The translations under genes were made by a program, and so were the position numbers. From Oscillospiraceae bacterium (GTDB taxonomy: Bacteria > Bacillota > Clostridia > Oscillospirales > Ruminococcaceae), in contig JAGZUF010000042.1 in NCBI GenBank assembly GCA_018380115.1, positions 1 to 6,884 of the forward strand: a stretch of DNA of 6,884 bases. The letters are read 5' to 3'. The notes under the pieces are model-generated. The model did no database searches, was not told the origin of the DNA, and worked only from the letters and a program-made list of their open reading frames with translations. Of this stretch, positions 5,669 through 6,884 are shown piece by piece; position 1 is the stretch's first letter; the number at the start of each line of letters is the position of its first letter.

Positions 5669-5986
5669 ATGAGGACGGTTGGTTTGACATTTCATGAGGA
5701 TACACAGGCCGCCCCGGCTGTTGAGGCCGGGGCCTCCCTGCCGGAGGCCGGGACGGCCGCACCGGGAGCGGGAGCACAAAACCCCGCCCCTGCCCCGGCA
5801 CCGGAAAAGGCGCTGGAGGACATGACGGTGACAGAGCTGCGCAGCTTCGCGGCGGCGCGCGGCATCGACGTGACGGGCGCGGCCAAAAAGCAGGACCTGC
5901 TGCTGGCCGTGCAGACGGCGGTAGAGCCTTCTGCCGCACCGGCTGAGGCTGTGCCCGGTGAGCAGCCGGAGATGGTTGCAGAGTAA
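5669..5986 (+). CDS. Small HeH/SAP-like domain protein after the capsid gene
   Basis: A 105-residue protein with three parts. A short N-terminus (MRTVGLTFHEDTQ) leads into a long Ala/Pro/Gly-rich linker (about 14-46, with APAPAP). A compact helix-extended-loop-helix unit follows at about 48-83 (TVTELRSFAAARGIDVTGAAKKQ...), which resembles HeH/LEM, SAP and Rho N-terminal folds. A second Ala/Pro-rich acidic tail ends the protein. Such folds often bind DNA, but in phages a protein of this type commonly follows the major capsid gene and its role is not settled (capsid accessory, DNA contact or neck). AGGAGG (5654-5659) lies 9 bases before the ATG and overlaps the capsid gene's end. Confidence 0.75.
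   Translation: MRTVGLTFHEDTQAAPAVEAGASLPEAGTAAPGAGAQNPAPAPAPEKALEDMTVTELRSFAAARGIDVTGAAKKQDLLLAVQTAVEPSAAPAEAVPGEQPEMVAE
5711..5733 (+). repeat. GC-only hairpin in the start of the HeH/SAP-like gene
   Basis: An 8-bp perfect inverted repeat (GCCCCGGC at 5711-5718, GCCGGGGC at 5726-5733) with a 7-base loop lies about 40 bases after the start codon, inside the Ala/Pro/Gly linker coding region. It has no T-tract, so it is not a terminator. It may slow translation after the abundant capsid message, or only reflect GC-rich linker codons. Confidence 0.4.
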
Positions 5987-6004
5987 AACACGGGAGGGAT
6001 ACGC

Positions 6005-6388
6005 ATGGTAGCGGACAAGGAGTTCTACTATTCCACATACCACGGAAAACTTTCGGAGGCGGACGTGGAGGGCTGCCTGGCCCGTGCGGAGTACATGCTG
6101 CACAGCCTGACGCTGGACCGCCTGCAGGACGGAGCCTGGGAACAGGATGAAACGCTGGCGAAATGCGTGCGCATGGCGCACTGCGCGCTGGCAGACGCCC
6201 AGCACGCCCAGGACACGGCCGTGCTGGCGGGCGGCAAAGTGACCAGCGAAAGCGTGGGAAACTGGAGCCGCAGCGTACAGCAGGATGATGCACAGACGGG
6301 CAGCTTCGAGCGCCGCTGCCTGCGTATCGCCGCCCAATATATCCCCATCCGCAGCGGGCTGCTGTACCGGGGGGTGAGCGGATGCTGA
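6005..6388 (+). CDS. Head-tail connector protein (adaptor type)
   Basis: A 127-residue, mostly helical protein in the place of the SPP1 gp15/HK97 gp6-like adaptor, which binds beneath the portal after packaging. Visible features: an N-terminal tyrosine-rich strand (EFYYSTYHG), a helix pair LSEADVEGCLARAEYMLHSL and DETLAKCVRMAHCALADAQH typical of the adaptor bundle, then a polar loop (VTSESVGNWSRSV), which in this family commonly precedes the last helix, and a C-terminal ERRCLRIAAQYIP helix. GGGAGG (5992-5997) lies 7 bases before the ATG. The last 7 bases overlap the next gene (ATGCTGA), indicating coupling. The family call rests on pattern and position. Confidence 0.75.
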   Translation: MVADKEFYYSTYHGKLSEADVEGCLARAEYMLHSLTLDRLQDGAWEQDETLAKCVRMAHCALADAQHAQDTAVLAGGKVTSESVGNWSRSVQQDDAQTGSFERRCLRIAAQYIPIRSGLLYRGVSGC

Positions 6389-6693
6389 CGCCGAATGCAA
6401 GCTGCACGTTGTATCTGCAGACGGGGCCGGGGGCATACACGCGGGTGTATGTCCCCGCCTGCTTCTGGCAGGACGGAGAGGACGGCGTGAGCATCGTCAT
6501 CCCCGGTGAACTGCCGGAGCAGTACAAGGGCGAAAAACGGGAAAAGGACTACGTGGTGCAAGGCGAGCGTATGGGCGAGGTCACGGACACACAGAGCAAG
6601 CGTGAGTTGATCGCAGACAAGCCCCTGACTGTCAAAAACCTTGTGCACTGTGCATTCGGCGGCCTGCCCCATTGTGAGGTGACGACGGAATGA
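6382..6693 (+). CDS. Minor capsid / head-closure protein
   Basis: A 103-residue, strand-rich protein in the slot of the head-completion (stopper) protein of Firmicutes phages. It shows a beta-barrel-like pattern: SCTLYLQ, TRVYVPACFWQ, GVSIVIPGELP, then a charged helix region (YKGEKREKDYVVQGER), and the final strand block LTVKNLVHCAFGGLPHCEVT. Relatives share the order 'hydrophobic strand, tryptophan-containing strand, V-x-I-P, then a final strand ending in a His'. Start at 6382 overlaps the connector stop, with GGGGTG 5 bases upstream. Its TGA overlaps the next ATG (ATGA). It carries no catalytic motif. Confidence 0.7.
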   Translation: MLTPNASCTLYLQTGPGAYTRVYVPACFWQDGEDGVSIVIPGELPEQYKGEKREKDYVVQGERMGEVTDTQSKRELIADKPLTVKNLVHCAFGGLPHCEVTTE

Positions 6694-6884
6694 GCATGCT
6701 GCAGCTCGACTTTCGTTTGCCGGAGTTTGGAAACCTCGTAAAGGACCTGGGACTTGAAGAAGGCGGACGCGCGCAGCAGCATCTTGTGAAAAATGTTGCA
6801 CGGCGCATCACCAAGTATGTGCCCAAGCGCACATACAGCAGCATCGAGAACGCCATCGCCCAGGGCCAGGAACCGGCCAACGGC
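6690..6884 (+). CDS. Minor capsid protein, N-terminal part (partial, runs off window)
   Basis: The frame starting at ATG 6690 stays open for 65 codons to the last base of the window. Its ATG overlaps the upstream stop (ATGA), and GAGGTG (6675-6680) lies 9 bases upstream; an in-frame ATG at 6696 is a possible alternative. The visible part reads as an amphipathic start (MSMLQLDFRLPEF), a charged helix (GGRAQQHLVKNVARRITKYVPK), and then a turn. The helix followed by 'YVPxRTYSS' fits the Minor_capsid_2-type neck proteins, which have a 'VPxxTGxL' segment there. Position after the closure protein is the expected one. The C-terminal part is not available, so the family call is moderate. Confidence 0.65.
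   Translation, partial: MSMLQLDFRLPEFGNLVKDLGLEEGGRAQQHLVKNVARRITKYVPKRTYSSIENAIAQGQEPANG

Noticed and set aside
5711..5733. Second intrinsic terminator
   Set aside because: The stem is strong but no T-tract follows and it lies inside a coding region, so it is listed only as a hairpin.
4236..6527. Very long open frame (763 codons) on the minus strand
   Set aside because: It lies opposite four well-supported plus-strand phage genes, has an Arg/Pro/Cys/His-rich low-complexity translation typical of antisense GC-rich DNA, and has no family-like motif. Lack of stops is a side effect of high GC and codon bias.
1..6884. CRISPR array, tRNA, rRNA or insertion sequence
   Set aside because: No regularly spaced direct repeats, tRNA-like cloverleaf, rRNA-like block, transposase frame or terminal inverted repeats were seen; almost all sequence is accounted for by phage head genes.

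Overview
The window is a dense, single-strand stretch of the head-morphogenesis region of a tailed phage or prophage. All genes lie on the + strand. They are packed with ATGA-type overlaps or very short gaps, and most have AGGAGG-like ribosome binding sites. Gene order and protein families match Siphovirus-type phages of Firmicutes (SPP1/A118-like head genes: terminase, portal, minor capsid protein, GP20-like scaffold, major capsid protein, connectors). The DNA is GC-rich (about 65-70% in hand-counted stretches) and the Shine-Dalgarno signals are strong. This suggests a GC-rich gut clostridial host (Oscillospiraceae/Ruminococcaceae-like); the host is inference, since no host gene is present.

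Layout. 1-378: C-terminal end of the terminase large subunit. 382-585: small coiled-coil protein. 582-1994: portal protein. 1999-3753: minor capsid protein (Phage_min_cap2/MuF-like) with an extra C-terminal domain carrying a HELAH zinc-metallopeptidase motif. 3766-4059: unrecognised 97-aa protein directly behind that domain. 4063-4131: a perfect hairpin, then a strong intrinsic terminator. 4173-4739: GP20-like scaffold. 4779-5663: HK97-fold major capsid protein. 5669-5986: small HeH/SAP-like protein with an Ala/Pro linker. 6005-6388: head-tail connector. 6382-6693: minor capsid/head-closure protein. 6690 to the window end: start of another minor capsid protein.

The genes make up a head assembly line. 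Terminase pumps DNA through the portal. The minor capsid protein joins the portal inside the procapsid. The scaffold shapes the major capsid shell and the connector proteins finish the neck.

The notable element is an apparent toxin cassette. From about position 3175 to 4059, GC falls abruptly from about 70% to about 51-53% and then returns to about 65% in the scaffold gene. This low-GC block holds exactly the C-terminal domain of the minor capsid protein plus the small gene after it, and a terminator follows. The domain has HELAH (residues 468-472) and, 78 residues further on, EIFAELF (550-556). These match the metal-binding layout of anthrax lethal factor-type zincins (HEFGH...EFFAEAF). The most economical reading is a phage-head-delivered metallopeptidase effector (MuF-type polymorphic toxin) with a candidate cognate immunity protein, acquired as a swappable unit. 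This is inference from sequence only.
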